From: Dipteronia dyeriana | Taxonomy: Eukaryota; Streptophyta; Magnoliopsida; Sapindales; Sapindaceae | Assembly: GCA_032871835.1 (NCBI GenBank) | Contig: CM065295.1 | Span: 81,771,819 to 81,835,818 of the forward strand | Direction: 5' to 3' | DNA length: 64,000 nucleotides | Shown here: piece after piece, positions 1 to 12,241 of the stretch | Numbering within the stretch: position 1 is the stretch's first letter | Layout of the letters: each line of letters starts with the position of its first letter | Translations under genes and position numbers: made by a program | Notes under the pieces: model-generated | Databases searched by the model: none | What the model saw: the letters and a program-made list of their open reading frames with translations, nothing else | What the model was told of the DNA's origin: nothing

Positions 1-168
1 CAATTATCATGATTCCACATTACTGTCACATCCTGATAGTTAGGAGGTCATGCATTCATCCATGGATGTCTGGGGCAGAAGCCCTTTTATACTTTATAAA
101 GTGGGTTTTTTTGTTTTTTATTTTACTTTCTCACGTAACTTGATTTTGTTTTACCTCATTCACTACAG

Positions 169-1801
169 GCACAATGGCTGCGCAGGTGTGTTAAAGAAAT
201 TGTGTTTACTTTTACCTATCCTAGGCTTGATATGGAGGTTTGTGAAACTCCCCTCCCTTGGCCTTCCTCTTATCTTCTTCCCTCTACGTTTATTCTCAAT
301 TGTCAGTGTAGATAAATTATAAACTCTTGCGCTAAATTTATATTCTAACTCTTCACATGGACCTAATATGTACGTGTTAGGTTTCAAAACACATGAACCA
401 TTTACTGAAGGCACCATTCTGTGTACATCCAAAAACAGGTAAGTACCAAAAAAAAATTATTGTTAGTATCAGATATGAATGGCCATGGATGCGAGAATTT
501 TTATCTGATTCAAAGTTAGATGTAGTGCTTGAAATTACAAAGGATTAAATTTGGTTTTGAACACCCAAAGTTTCAAGCTTAAAGGAATTAGTATTAGTTG
601 GTAATAAAACTGTGTTGGAGGTTGTATGTATCTTATGAAACCTTAAATATTCAACCCGTATTGCTGCATTAACTTATTTCTGCTTTTCTTAGGTCGTGTT
701 TGTATTCCTATTGACCCAGAAACCTGCGAGGAATTTGATCCTACTGAAGTACCAACCCTTTCTGGGGTAAGCATGTATACTATTTATAATGTTCTCATTC
801 ATCGACATGATTGCTTGTTCATTTGGTGTAATTGAACTGGAAATCGTGCTTGTTATAATATTAATCAATCACAAGTGCCATTAATAATACAAAATCTAGA
901 ATGTCTCAAGTTTCCAATGTAACCGCATGCATTTAAATTTTTTATTGTAGTTTGATTATGTAAATGTCCAAATATGCTTCTCTTACATACCTAGAATACG
1001 CTAGTTTCTTTCTGGCCTGAAATCTCCTAGCACATATACCTATATGTTCCAATACATCCAAGGAGAAATAGGATGATGATGAGGCAGTATCTTTCTGCAG
1101 TATTGACTATATCACATTGGAATTCTAGTAATATCTTTGCTTTTACTGAATGAAATCTTATCTGATTTACTGAATTTACAGCTTCTACAAGAACTCAACA
1201 CAGGAGGTTTTGGAGCAGATGTTGATGACGGTATGTAAACACAAAACTATAACATCATTCTCGCTTCCACTATTTTCAACTAGCTGTTAAGACTCATCAA
1301 ATACCATTGTATTCAGTTTGGGCAATCAAAGTTATTCACCCATTTTGTTTTGATTAAATGCTCCAAACAGTCATGCATTCCGGATGACATTCTTTTTTTT
1401 CCTGTAACATTGATACAAATGCCATGCTTTTGATAGCAGAATGGGACAAAACCTCACTTGGGAAATCAGTCAGGTTTTTCAGATCATCATTCTTGCAGCC
1501 TCTGCTAAAATCTTGCAAGGTATAACTTGTCCTATTTTATTGCATATTCCTTTTGTGGTTTAAAAGATTCTTCTTTTTTAACTGCCTTTTAATTTTTTCT
1601 CCAAGAACACTACTTTCTGAGAAGTATTGTGGTTATTATGTAACTTTTTTATCCTCCTTTAAATAATACTCATAAATTTCTGCTCTTGACAATTCATTGA
1701 AGATACAGAATTAACTGTTCTATACACGATTGTTGCAGGAGGAGATGGAAACTTCATACAATGCTAAAGTACAACAAACTAAAAACAACCTGAGTTGGTA
1801 A
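169..1801 (+). CDS. PRIM1: DNA primase small subunit, 3' exons (gene starts left of window)
   Basis: Catalytic small subunit of the DNA polymerase alpha-primase complex, which makes RNA primers for nuclear replication. Six exons can be read through GT-AG introns: 169-237, 381-438, 693-766, 1182-1230, 1440-1519 and 1739-1801. Phases agree across every junction. Pieces typical of the family's C-terminal part are YPRLDMEVSKHMNHLL, then FCVHPKTGRVCIPIDPE, then FDPTEVPTL; the HPKTGR and P-I-D core is strongly conserved in eukaryotic primases. After that come EWDKTSLGKSVRFFRSSF and a basic, low-complexity C-terminus ending NNLSW with TAA at 1799-1801. The catalytic Asp residues and the zinc motif lie in exons outside the window. 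The last exon could instead splice at the GT just before the stop (TG/GTAATG), but no good continuation was seen. Identification is from memory of family sequences. Confidence 0.85.
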
Positions 1802-2585
1802 TGCTTTCCACAGTACATTATCATCATGTTGTATAAGTTATTCTGGTTGGGTAGAAGCTTAACAGCTATTGTAAATGACATCCCCTTTTGCCCAAGAACA
1901 GAAACATACGACACCGTACCTTGTACGCGTTATAAATATTATTTTGTGTTCAAATATTGATTTAATGAGTGATAATCTGCTGCATCTATCTATATCAACT
2001 TATGTTCTTTCTTCGTATTATGAAAATGGAATGCTGTGCAGAGCTATCTCATTTTCTGAGTAGCAAGTGATAATAATTTGTTTATCAAGGTATGGAGGGA
2101 TACTTTGGATGACAGCGAACTTGCCCTGTTATTAAGGTAATTTACAAGTCGTGTTGAAAAAAATTGATTGAGGAAGATGAACTGGTACAAAAAAAGGATG
2201 ATCCTGCACGGTTCCGCATCAATCCCTTGTGTTGTCTCACTTGAACAGCGACTGGGCTGATATAGAGAGGCATTCTATCTGTTTATTAGAAGGGCCACAG
2301 TGCCACACCCATCTCTCTTCTCATCTCATCCAATCAATAACAATACAAAAAACCGTGAAAGGTACACGTGGTTCTCTTCTTCATTGCAAGACATTGTTAT
2401 CTAATTCAAAAGTTCCTTTGTTTTTTTTCCTTTCAAATTCGAATTAGGATGAATATGAATGTTAATAACGATTGATACATTCAATGACTGAGAATTCAAA
2501 GTTGGGACGACTCTGAGAACAAATTAAATCATCCAATCTTGTGGAAAAAAAAAAACCCGAGAAGAATGAAGGAAAATTGTAAAAT
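1802..2585. other. primase 3' flank, no further gene seen
   Basis: This stretch should hold the 3' UTR of the primase gene and the intergenic gap to the convergent ERF gene. Short open frames around 1875-2063 and 2229-2447 have no family resemblance and no splice context. I see no repeat or RNA gene here. Confidence 0.5.
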
Positions 2586-2591
2586 TTTATT
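2586..2591 (-). terminator. candidate poly(A) signal of the ERF gene
   Basis: AATAAA on the minus strand, about 320 bases past the stop codon of the ERF061-type gene. The spacing suits a plant 3' UTR. Plant poly(A) signals are degenerate, so this is only a candidate. Confidence 0.4.
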
Positions 2592-2912
2592 CATTGCTCG
2601 AAGATAAACAACATAACTAGCCTCAGTTTGAAGTGTGAAAACTACTGCTACTTCTACATAAAAAGAGCCTTCATATAAAAAAAAGCGTAAGGCCAAATAC
2701 ATAATAGAATCTCCTCTGCTTAAAAGTTAAAACTACAAGTCTACAGCCAACACTTAAAAAACATTAAAAGGACAACATACTCGAAAATAGACCATAATGA
2801 AAACTACAATTTACACTTCAACCCTAAAGGATCATCTGAGAAACAAGTCAGAGAGACCAATACAATAAATATGGTATCAATCTCTCTGTAATTTCAAGAA
2901 TTTTCACTCCAA

Positions 2913-3908
2913 TTAATTGGCAAGAACCTCCCAAATCAAATCAGGATCATAAGATGGCATTCTTGCAAGCGAACACCCTTCAAATTCTAATTCAGGATCA
3001 GCCACCAGTAATGGACAACACTCTGTCGAAACAGAGGGCCATGATGAGCTTTCACCCTTCCAAACCCCATCGTCAGAACAAGCTGGTGAGACCAATTCAC
3101 CTCCCCAGTTGTCACCAAAAACAAGAGTCGACATCGTCGAAGACGATGAACATGAATCGACTGGCTTCACTACCGTCTTCTTCTTCTCGCTCTCACTAGT
3201 ACCATTATTGTTGTTCTTGGTTTCAGGATTGACACTTTTCTTGGAATTCTTTTTGGCTCTCTCTTTCTTCACTTTTTGACATATAGCTTGAATCTTGGCA
3301 TCAACTGTGTTCTTCAAGGCATTCAATCTCGTACCATCTCCAAAACCCAACTTACTTGGATCTTTCAGATTTGGAAAATTCAATCTCGCATACTCTCCTC
3401 TGAGCTTGTAAGCGGCTCGATCATAAGCATAAGCAGCTGCTTCTGCTGTCTCGTAAGTTCCAAGCCAAACTCTCATTCTGTTCTGGGGAAGTCTGATTTC
3501 AGCGACCCATTTGCCCCAATGTCTCTGTCTCACTCCCCTGTACAGCTTCTTCTTCGTCGGAGCCAAATAAGTGCCTGCTGTTGAAGTTGAAGAAGAAGAA
3601 GTGCAAGAGCTGGTTTGAAGTGGGAAAGAATTGCAAGTGAATGTTGTGTTGGTGGTGGTGTTGTAGTTTGTTCTGTTTTCTTGACAAAATTTCTGAAGAA
3701 GGTCTCTCTGACGAAGATAGACAGAAGAGCCTAAAGGCTCGAAAACAGAGCTTGTCATGGTGGTGGTGTCTGTGGGTGGTGAACAAAGAGAGAAAATTGA
3801 ATCTATAGCGTTTGTCCCTCCTGTTAATAAGAGTTTTGATAGTGAAGATCGAATATCAACACCATCATTGAATGAAAAAGCCAGATTATTTTCATGGAAT
3901 CCTTCCAT
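2913..3908 (-). CDS. ERF061: AP2/ERF transcription factor, ERF061 type (DREB A-6 / ERF group I)
   Basis: Intronless gene for a 331-residue nuclear DNA-binding protein. One AP2/ERF domain spans about residues 122-179, beginning [20 protein letters not shown] and ending [10 protein letters not shown]. It has the WLG motif and the [17 protein letters not shown] helix. Val at the DREB-diagnostic position 14 (WVAEIR) places it on the DREB side of the family. The domain continues into a conserved extension ([10 protein letters not shown], then [22 protein letters not shown]). The C-terminus [15 protein letters not shown] matches my memory of ERF061/ERF062 proteins. The N-terminal part (about 45-120) is Ser/Thr-rich low complexity, and residues 205-255 are basic then Ser-rich. 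The start is the first Met after stop codons. Upstream on the minus strand are a CT-rich leader and a TATA box (4301-4309). Members of this group are mostly linked to stress or wound responses; that role is inferred here. Confidence 0.93.
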   Translation of the reverse strand: MEGFHENNLAFSFNDGVDIRSSLSKLLLTGGTNAIDSIFSLCSPPTDTTTMTSSVFEPLGSSVYLRQRDLLQKFCQENRTNYNTTTNTTFTCNSFPLQTSSCTSSSSTSTAGTYLAPTKKKLYRGVRQRHWGKWVAEIRLPQNRMRVWLGTYETAEAAAYAYDRAAYKLRGEYARLNFPNLKDPSKLGFGDGTRLNALKNTVDAKIQAICQKVKKERAKKNSKKSVNPETKNNNNGTSESEKKKTVVKPVDSCSSSSTMSTLVFGDNWGGELVSPACSDDGVWKGESSSWPSVSTECCPLLVADPELEFEGCSLARMPSYDPDLIWEVLAN

Positions 3909-4300
3909 TTTTTCGTTCTTTCTTCTGTTTAAAAACTTGAAACAGAGGGGTTACAGAGTAAGAAAAATAATGTGAAGAAGAAGGAAGGAAACAGGAGACT
4001 GAAAAAATCGTCCCTTTTTTTCCTCTCAAAAACAAAAATCAAATTAGCAAGAAGAAGAAATATCTCAAACAAGCAAATTAAAATTGCTCAAACAGGCTTT
4101 ACCAAAAAAAAAATGCTCAAACAGGCACAATTGTTGGGTTGAGAACTGTTCAAACAGAAATGGAGAAAAATCGAAGAATCAGAGGGTTTTTGTTTTTTTT
4201 ATATATATTTTTTTAGGAGAAGAATCAGATTTTTTTTCTCAAGAGGAGAGGAGGATTTAGAGTTACTATACTGAGTCCTGAAGATTGGTCCAACTTTGTA

Positions 4301-4309
4301 TATTTATAG
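4301..4309 (-). promoter_or_regulatory. TATA box of the ERF061-type gene
   Basis: CTATAAATA on the minus strand. It implies a transcription start near 4270 and a leader of about 360 nt that is CT-rich on the coding strand, with GA-rich runs on the plus strand at 3960-4060. Nothing else TATA-like was noticed nearer the start codon except an A/T run near 4200. Confidence 0.6.
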
Positions 4310-5149
4310 ACTCAGAGTAAAACAACTTTTTCCATGTTCCTGTGTTCACAACTTTACATTGACAGTTTGACACATTCCAAGATAATTTGAACTTACACCA
4401 CAAGTTACTTGAACACCTCCCTGTCTAATGACCTTGGTGCCCTTGTAATTTGGACAAACATAGTCACCCAGATTCAAACTCTAATATTGTAGACATAGGT
4501 TTACTTTTGTTCATTCAGTCGCAAAGGGTAACAAACACTTTTTCTGGAAGTTGCATCTTAATTTTATCCGTAAAATTTAATCTCACTGGATCACGACAGA
4601 TCGATTATTTTTATTTTTCATCAAGCCCTAGTAGAATCATTAGAAGCTGACTATCAATGAAAAACTGAAAAGTAGATTTGTGGATAAGGGTGTTATTGTA
4701 ACTATACAAATTGGCTATCAATGGAAACGAGTGTAAAGTCAATAGAAGCTGCAGGAGTAAATCCGTGTTTACAATTTGTGTTCTGGGGTAATCTGAGATT
4801 TTTATAGTTGACACTACGTGTGGTCCCTAGAATGACATAAATACACCAAAGCTAAAAAGCAACTTTTTCGATTTATTGTTCTCCACAGTCAGAGCCACTC
4901 TCTTTTGAAGTCTACATAGAATCATTAGCTTCTCTGCCACGCGTCTAATCTCTCTCTCTCAGTGTCTTTTGTTTCTTCTGATACCTTCTCATCAATGGCT
5001 CCTCTCTCTATAGCTCAAGCCATGCCAAATTGCCAACCGGCTAATTAGCTTCCCTTCTCCTTTTTTTCTTCACATTTTAGCCTAATACTTTCATATCTGA
5101 AAACCATTGAATTTTTTTAATATTATAATAATTTAAGGTTTAAAGAGGT
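4310..5149. other. ERF gene upstream region
   Basis: Upstream and distal promoter sequence of the ERF gene, with CT-rich stretches near 4950-4990. No coding region, RNA gene or mobile element was recognised. Confidence 0.5.
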
Positions 5150-5280
5150 TTTTTTTTTTATATATATATAAAATATTACAATATTATGGAATCCGATATT
5201 TGAAGAGAACAAAAAACTCGAATTCACAACCTAATAATATGAGTGAAATAACATACCATCGAACCAACCTTATCTTAACT
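5150..5280 (-). mobile_element. tRNA-derived SINE-like element
   Basis: On the minus strand the sequence starts near TAAGGTTGGTTCGATGGTA (tRNA 5' half and box A region). It continues to a box B-like GTGAATTCGAGTTT and ends ATTGTAATATTTTATA followed by a long A run (poly-T on plus, 5150-5159). Box A/box B layout plus an A-rich tail is the signature of a plant SINE. Related tails occur near 10550 and 34645. Boundaries are approximate and no target duplication was confirmed. Confidence 0.55.
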
Positions 5281-7868
5281 AATTTTATTTGGATTTGGAT
5301 TTATATGAATTCGTCTTGATTTTAGTTTCATATGGATTTTAAGTTACATTTGAAGTCATAGATGATATGTGCACACTTATTTTGATTTTATATAATCGCA
5401 ATCTCGGATATAAAGATAATAATTATGATGGTTATTGACGAGTTTTAAATATTAAAAAAATATTAAAATAACTCATTGTTACTTATGGTTATATTCGTGA
5501 AAACTAATTAAATTGCATTAGTGACCTCTTTTTCTTCTTTGGTGATAGGAAGCTATACTAAATTAGTTCCTTCAAATTTCGAATCTAAATTTTTCCTGAT
5601 TATTGAGTCTCAATAATTAAGTTTTCTTAATAATCTAAAAAAATTGTACGATGAATATTAAAATCTGAAGGGATCGGTGGATAATGACTCAAACTACCTT
5701 CTCAAAATCACAAATTGTATAAACAAAAATGGTTAAAAGTGCATTTTTTATACACTAATCACAAATTTCATGAGACATTCTTGAAAGAAAACAACATTGT
5801 ATGCAATTAATGACTATTAAAACAGTGAAAAATGGCAACACTTGAATAGAAATGTGTATACAATCCAGTTTGATATGTAGTTAAAAAAAAAGGGATGCAA
5901 AAAATTCAGAACCATAAGCAAGATAAAAACTTTAAATGTAATCTGAATGTATTATGATATAAGATTATAGAGATAGGTCCAGTAGTATGTACATCACACA
6001 TATATCGTAATGTTATAATCTTTTTATGTGATAAATTTTTCCATACGACAAGATTGCAGTGGCAATGCATGTGCTTCTCTTAGCAATAGATCTTTATTTA
6101 AGAGGCTGAACCAAACTACAAGCAAACGCTTGGGAGTGGAATCCACCACATGATATTTCTATAAATGTCAAAAGGTAAATTGAATTGTCAAACCCATAAT
6201 GTTGCACAGTTTTGATCAAGCAACCTTTTTGAAATTACAAACTCTAAACAGGTACTTGATGGAAGATGAAGATACGACACTTCATTATTGAAACATATGG
6301 GCAAAATTTCATGAACCACATGCTTCAATGATATTGGGTAACCCAAACAATGGGGATCCTATTAAAAAAAATAACATTTTATTTTATTTATTAAATTAAT
6401 TTGATATACTATTTACAATGATATCAGATATCCTTACGAATCAAATCTCGATCATTGTCAAACTGATTTTATTTTTCGAAGATATAGAAATCCATGTAAA
6501 GTTTGTTTTTATTTAATTACTAATATTTGAATTTTGAAGTATCATCTTATGGCACTTACAATAATAATCCTACAAATTTATTATGCAGGAGGTTTACTGT
6601 CTATTTTCTAAACTAGACGGTTTCATAATCATATATGGGTTAAGAACTTTATTCATAAATCAATACTAATTGCAATCATGTGTTTATATTATTTATCACT
6701 TTGAGTGACATTTTGTGTAATAAATGAAACAAAAATATAAATTTTATATAATATACCAAGCAAATAAATTGTCATTTTTTTAATTTCTAATTATTACAAA
6801 TTTTAGTGTTATAGGAGAATGATAGATATGATTCAAACAAACATAATCACACTAGAGTCTAGACATACTAAAGAGTTTAAATAATCAAATATGCTCATTG
6901 ATTGTTTATATACTAATTTACACCAAGATAAAAATAATTATTTTGACGACCGTGTAGTATTTCTTTTTGAAAAAAAGAAGAAGAACTAATTAACGTCTTA
7001 AGAAATTGATGACAATGAAATGACAGCTATATATACAACAAATATCATGCAATTAAATCCAAATTTACAGAGTAGTTTTGTCCACACACGCAAGAATTTA
7101 TCTCTAAAAAATAATATAAATTCTTACTATAAATATTTGTGTGTAAGTCAATGAATTGAATGGTAGTTTTGTCACCTACATATGTTCGATGAGAAGCCAA
7201 ACCAAACATGAGCTTATTATGAAATTTACGACAATGAAATGACAGATATTTATACAACAAATACTATGTAATTAAAATTTAAATCCAATTTTACAGAGTT
7301 GTCAAGTTCACATTAAATCTATCATTAAAACATCTCAAATATTTATTTGTTTAAGTCAATGAATTGAGTGGTATATGTTTGATGTGGAGCCAAGCCAAAC
7401 CCAAAAGTGAGTTAGTACTTGGTAGAAATGGAGCCAAATAGCAATGCAACAATCAACCACTGATTTGAATGAGGTTAGACCTTTTCTAATAAAGTTGTGT
7501 GACACTGTGACCAAATCAGAAATGAAGGTGGTACCAAAATCACAGCTGGGTCCGATGTGAGTAGGCTGCATTCAATACCAAAAGATGTTGCTTGTAAAGG
7601 TCATAGATACATATAATATATAGATGTATGCCTTTTTCTTTTCTTTTTTCTTGAAAGACAAAGCTCGTGAAACCTGAACCCATCTTCAAAATTCAATGGC
7701 CCCCTCATAAAAAGCTTTTTCTTTTGCATCACCATGTGAACAAACCTAACTATTTTCCTCTCAAAGTCAATCCTCAAATAGTACTACTACCACTGCTACT
7801 CTTTTAACAATCTTCGTGTTATGGGGGGGTTTCGTTCATTTTTCCAATAGGTTTGGTAAAATTTCTGA
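5281..7868. other. intergenic, AT-rich
   Basis: AT-rich sequence with no supportable gene. A local duplication is visible: the stretch around 7040-7200 (a tract with ACAGAGTAGTTTTGTC and GTAAGTCAATGAATTGA) recurs diverged at about 7250-7400. The short open frames at 7045-7260 and 7356-7571 fall in that repeat and show no family resemblance. Confidence 0.5.
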
Positions 7869-8065
7869 CGGAATCCAACTCATCGAACCAAAAAAAAACG
7901 TGAAGAGAACCTTCCGACCTGTAACGAATTTCGAAATCACAATATCTACTACATATTTTCATCAAATCTATATGCGGAATCCAACTAATGGAAAAATGTT
8001 GAAAGAACCTTCCAATAAGTAACAAATTTCAAAATCGCAATATCTACTTCGTATTTTTGTCGATC
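7869..8065 (+). repeat. imperfect tandem duplication, 106-bp unit
   Basis: Two head-to-tail units begin CGGAATCCAACT at 7869 and 7975. Each contains GAACCTTCC, then AACRAATTTCRAAATCRCAATATCTACT, then a T-run. The second unit is slightly shorter. Open frames on both strands here are by-products of the repeat. Confidence 0.75.
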
Positions 8066-10402
8066 CTCGAGAGTTGTGCAAAGATGTGCTCTTGGAACAT
8101 TTTATATGTTTTGAAAAGTATGTTTGACTGTAATTGGGTTATAATTATAAGAACTCATGACCTTGTTATATTCTTGGTTTACTTGAAAGTTTCTTCAATG
8201 CGTTTACATGTACGTGGTAATATGGGAGAACTATAGGGGCAATTGTGGAAACAAAATTTTCAAAAAGGTATGTTTTGTCGGTATATGGACTTGGTCGCCT
8301 TATCACAAAAAATCACAACCAGGCGTCGCCGACTAGGGTCAGTGGTCCACTTGTCCTGTCTCCTGATCCCGACACGTCACCTACGCTGTTTCTCATCTAT
8401 GAACAGCATCTTACACGTGTCGTTTTCTCATCAATTTAACAAAAAGAGAATTTACGAAATTCTCGTGAATTCTTCTGCATTTCGGCAAAGATTTTCTCGG
8501 GCACGTTACCCCGTTCACATGAGGAGGTTATACGACGACGGTTCACGCACATGGCGTCATCTTAAGGATAATTTGATGTTATTGTGATCTCGTTATACCA
8601 TTGATAGACGGAGAATTTAGGGTCGAAATCATATCACCTAACGGTATAAATATTCGATTACGATTCTGTTTTATGATAACAAAAAATGTACTATATGCTT
8701 TGTCTCATCTAATATTTTCATATTTTTTAAAAAAATAGTTCTGTTAAATATGAACTCAGATTTAAATATGAATACTACATCAAATAAAAAAATATTCTCT
8801 TTATAATTAGAATTTTTACATAGACGATTGATATTTCGTGAAAACGAAAGATCGAACCGACTACAATGACTTATTATTAATAATGTAACGGTGTGTATAT
8901 ATCAAAACTTTCAAAATTCTGATAAACCCCGTAAAATGATAAACCTTAAAATCCAATAATATGATGACATCTGGCTAGCGGAGTGGTGAGTCATAAAAAG
9001 GTAGGTGAAAAATGGTCCCTATGTGTAGCTGAGAGCAAGTATGGGTGTGAATGAGATGTACACAAGACAGGTCACAAATATGATTGGGTCTCTCGTCTTG
9101 CCACGCACATGGATGCAAAATCATCGGATCAGAGACACGTGTCTTGTCCTCATTTGTCAAACCAAACTTTCACTTTATATTCTTATGATCTTTTGGCTGG
9201 AATTGAATCTCCATCGTTTAATCTCACGTCACGTCACGTCACATCACATCACAAAGACGAAACTTTGAAATTCGTGAGAGATCGAACGTATAGTTTACAA
9301 AGTTAAGTCAATTGATGAACAATGCTAGGTCATGAAATTTGAAAATAAAGCTTTGATGGTGATTTTAGATGGAAAAAGGATAAAAACAGGCAACATTCCT
9401 CGTTTGTTGTGTTACATTTAAGTGGAGACTATTTTCTTGAAACAAACCTAACCCAATTATATTCGAAAATAGCTTCCAATCATGGAGTTTTCACTTTCTT
9501 CTACAATAACCTAGAAAGAAAGATAAAAGTTGTAGTAATTGGTATTGATGTGATCCGGTTTGGGGACCGATATATTCTGTATATACACTATAATCAATAA
9601 TTATGAATTGAACTTAAAATTCATAAAATTTAAATACGAATATGATTATGTATATACGGTGAAATATAAATATTATATAGATATAATTTAATGAAAAGAG
9701 AACGTGTCTTGACGTTCGTTTTGTGACTGTGCTGAAACCCTCAAAATAATTGTTGAGATAAAATAAAATGTGAATGGGTTTTGGGTTGATAGAGGTGGGT
9801 GATGGGTTTTTTCAGGCTGTGTGCCTGTGTGATCGGTGATCACCGCCTCTTTGACGGCTGGCTGGTTGGTCTGTGTTGAAAACGATGGTTGGTTGGCTTG
9901 GTGTCTCTAGAATGATTATATATATAATCAGTTTTTCTAGATTGGTAAGGACTTTTGTTGTGTGTTATATATTTCAACTGTGCACATAAAATAATTGATC
10001 TTGTTATTTGTATAATAATGATAATAATTGTAGAGAGGAAAAAAAAATTCCATGTAAATCTCGTCTCTATATATCTTCGGCTATTTGGTCCCCCCTTATC
10101 GAAATTGTGACGTGATTTTCTTGTGTTGCATTATATTTTGGGCCTACCCTCTCCATCCTCTTATCATCCTCTTAATTGTATGACGTTATAAATATATATA
10201 TATATATATCAGATTGGTTACACTACTGACATAAATTGCTCACTCACTGTTCAATTTGGAGAAGATAAGAACCAACAATTTCAACGCCTCATTATAGTGC
10301 AAAAAACAATTTCAACGTCCCATTACAGTACATATCTCGCATGGTGGGTATCATTACGCAAATTTTGAAGGAATCACAGTTTAAAACATTCATATTAATT
10401 CG

Positions 10403-10403
<1 letters not shown>
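8066..10403. other. intergenic, no gene recognised
   Basis: Contains a 114-codon open frame at 8243-8587 rich in Arg and His with no recognisable motif, overlapping another frame on the same strand. A tRNA box A-like TAGCGGAGTGG lies at about 8976-8986 without a matching box B. A run of TCACG/TCACA pentamers (9224-9254) is listed separately. Nothing else was supported. Confidence 0.45.
9224..9254 (+). repeat. TCACG/TCACA pentanucleotide microsatellite
   Basis: About six tandem five-base units, three TCACG-type followed by TCACA-type. Each TCACG copy carries ACGT or TGACG-like bZIP core bases, but repeat expansion alone explains the pattern. Confidence 0.8.

Positions 10404-10404
<1 letters not shown>

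Positions 10405-10462
<58 letters not shown>
10405..10462. repeat. (AT)n microsatellite
   Basis: About 29 uninterrupted AT dinucleotides. It produces a spurious minus-strand open frame of alternating Ile-Tyr. Confidence 0.95.
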
Positions 10463-10465
<3 letters not shown>

Positions 10466-10575
10466 ATTGGTCATAAAGACTCTCACACTCGGACGATGAA
10501 ACTGTGGGTTCGAGGTTTACCACTTTTCCGATATAACCTTGAATTATTGTAATATTTCAAATAAAAAAATCCATC
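10463..10575 (+). mobile_element. SINE-like 3' portion
   Basis: Contains a box B-like GTGGGTTCGAGGTTT followed by CTTGAATTATTGTAATATTTC and an A-run. This is the same type of tail as the SINE-like copies at 5150-5280 and 34545-34665. The box A half is unclear because the (AT)n tract abuts the 5' side. Confidence 0.4.
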
Positions 10576-10775
10576 AAAAAAAAATTCAACATCTCTATAT
10601 GAAGTAAACCGAATAAAATAATTCTTACTGGGTTATTAATGTGAGCTATTAATTAATTTGTTGGTTAAAATGTTCCTTAACTAGTTAATTAAAGTACCTT
10701 AATGTTTAGTTTAGGTGTAGACAATGTGTGCAAAACGACTGATATTCGCCCTAAATGAATATTATCATTTCACTT

Positions 10776-11015
10776 AAAATTTGCTCAATGATGCAACTAT
10801 GGGAGACATGTAATGTGTAATTCATTCAATTTAATGTTATTAAAGACATAATGTCATTTCAAGTTCCGTTTTGTTAATGCGAATGTTTTTAACTATGATT
10901 CATTCAAAATTTGCTTGACGATACCCACCATGCCATATATGTAATGTAATTCACTATGTTAAAGACATGACATCATTTGAAGTTCCTTTTGCTAATACAA
11001 ATATGTTTTTAAGTT
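10776..11015 (+). repeat. diverged tandem repeat, about 130-bp unit
   Basis: Units begin AAAATTTGCT at 10776 and 10906. Both go on to an ATG-rich stretch, ATGTAATGT...AATTCA, AAAGACAT, CATTTSAAGTTCC and ATGTTTTTAA. A third, partial unit (about 11930-12011) ends TTTGCTTAGTGATACAACCATG and is cut off exactly where the copia LTR begins. So the array predates both the solo LTR and the copia insertion. Confidence 0.6.
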
Positions 11016-11894
11016 TGTTAACGTCGATTTCTGGATGTATGAGAAAAAGTTAATAAGATTGAATTTTAGCTGTGATTTCAAAGAGAAAGAGGAGGAGAAA
11101 GTAATCGGACATAAGTTTTACGTGGTAAAACTCCGATGGCCGGAGAAACGTCCACGGGTGGCTGAATAATCAACCGAGCCAAATCCACTATTGAAAAGAT
11201 TTACAACTCTCGATCTCTCTTTTTTTCTATATGTTTTCTATATATCTTTTGTGACGAGATTATGGGTCTATTTATATGTTCATAGAACCCTAATCCTCTT
11301 TGTACAAGTAACAAAAGATCATTATATTTAATTATGATTGGTTACTTGTTCGAAGTAGTCTGTCTTTTTTCCTATTTCGGAGACTTGTATAGAGATCGAA
11401 TGAAACTCTAGTGATATAGTTTAGTTATGACTTATTTCCTTATAAAGACGTAGTCTTTTTGAAGAATTAAAATTGTTGTCTGATTTGGAACCCTTTCTAT
11501 TTGGTATTCTATTCTTCTTGGAACTCTTATTTGATATGGATATCTTCGCGTATTTTAACGACTCTTGACTCGTGTGAGTTACGCACTGGGCTTCTTTATT
11601 CGGTTTTCTTCATGTTTGTCCCGAGTAGAACATGATATTCTTTAGTCCCGAATGAGGTCATCTGATCCCGAGTAGAACATGTCATCAGCTAACCCCGAGC
11701 ATCGTTAACTGGTCCCGAGTAGTATATGACGTCAGTTGACCCCGAGTAGGTTTTGTTCAATACTTGTTTACTCGGGCTTCTCTTATTTGGTGATGTCTTG
11801 CAGGATACTTTCTGAATGCTTATTCGGATGTTCACCTGACAATCCTATCCTCTTTGTCTACGACGTGTACATCTAATAAAATTTATATACAACA
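11016..11894 (+). mobile_element. solo LTR (copia-type)
   Basis: Starts TGTTAACG and ends ATACAACA, flanked by AAGTT (11011-11015) and AAGCT (11895-11899), a 5-bp duplication with one mismatch. It contains an LTR-like stretch (ACGTGGTAAAACTCCGATGG, then GTCCACGGGTGG) and ATTTATATG/TTCATAG near a CCCTAATCC leader. A 47-bp minisatellite lies in its 3' third. A shorter related copy lies inverted at 31825-32200, matching at the TGTTAAC start, the TTATTCGGTTTTCT stretch, the minisatellite and the terminal ATACRACA. No retrotransposon coding sequence adjoins it. Confidence 0.55.
11620..11760 (+). repeat. 47-bp minisatellite with paired CCCGAG motifs
   Basis: CCCGAG or CCCGAA motifs start at 11620, 11647, 11667, 11694, 11714 and 11741. 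The spacing alternates 27 and 20 bases, which gives three 47-bp units. An inverted TACTCGGG follows at 11769. The same periodicity recurs on the opposite strand at 31973-32093. Confidence 0.8.
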
Positions 11895-12241
11895 AAGCTC
11901 ATTATTTAACACAACTTGGATGTTTATTTCTAGTATGAGGTGTCCAAACAACCAATATTCGATGTAAACTAACCTGGGTTTTATAATAATTTGCTTAGTG
12001 ATACAACCATGTGCTTGAAATTTTGGAAATGGGCTTGAAACACGTGGTGTATACGCTTTCCAAAAAGTGATATTTGGACCATCTCTAATTGTTTACAGGT
12101 TTCTCTACAAATAACCTTCAGTAAATGACAAGCCTTAAAGTGAATTTGCATCAATCATCTCCATCTTATTTACTAAGAAAAAAAATGAAAAGAGGTGACT
12201 ACAGAAGGAGGGATTTTATAACAAATCTTGTTTCAGTTTTT

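Noticed and set aside
1875..2447. Additional primase exons downstream of 1801
   Set aside because: A GT follows the last exon, but no downstream stretch continues the family sequence and the in-frame TAA is at a plausible C-terminus.
8243..8587. 114-codon open frame
   Set aside because: No domain, atypical codon use, overlaps another frame on the same strand; no promoter or splice support.
8976..8986. tRNA gene or SINE (box A-like TAGCGGAGTGG)
   Set aside because: No box B at the needed distance and no cloverleaf.
10292..10486. Minus-strand open frame of alternating Ile-Tyr
   Set aside because: It is translation of the (AT)n microsatellite.
11620..11760. CRISPR-like array
   Set aside because: Spacing is regular, but units are degenerate 47-bp tandem repeats inside an LTR in a eukaryotic genome; there are no unique spacers or cas genes.
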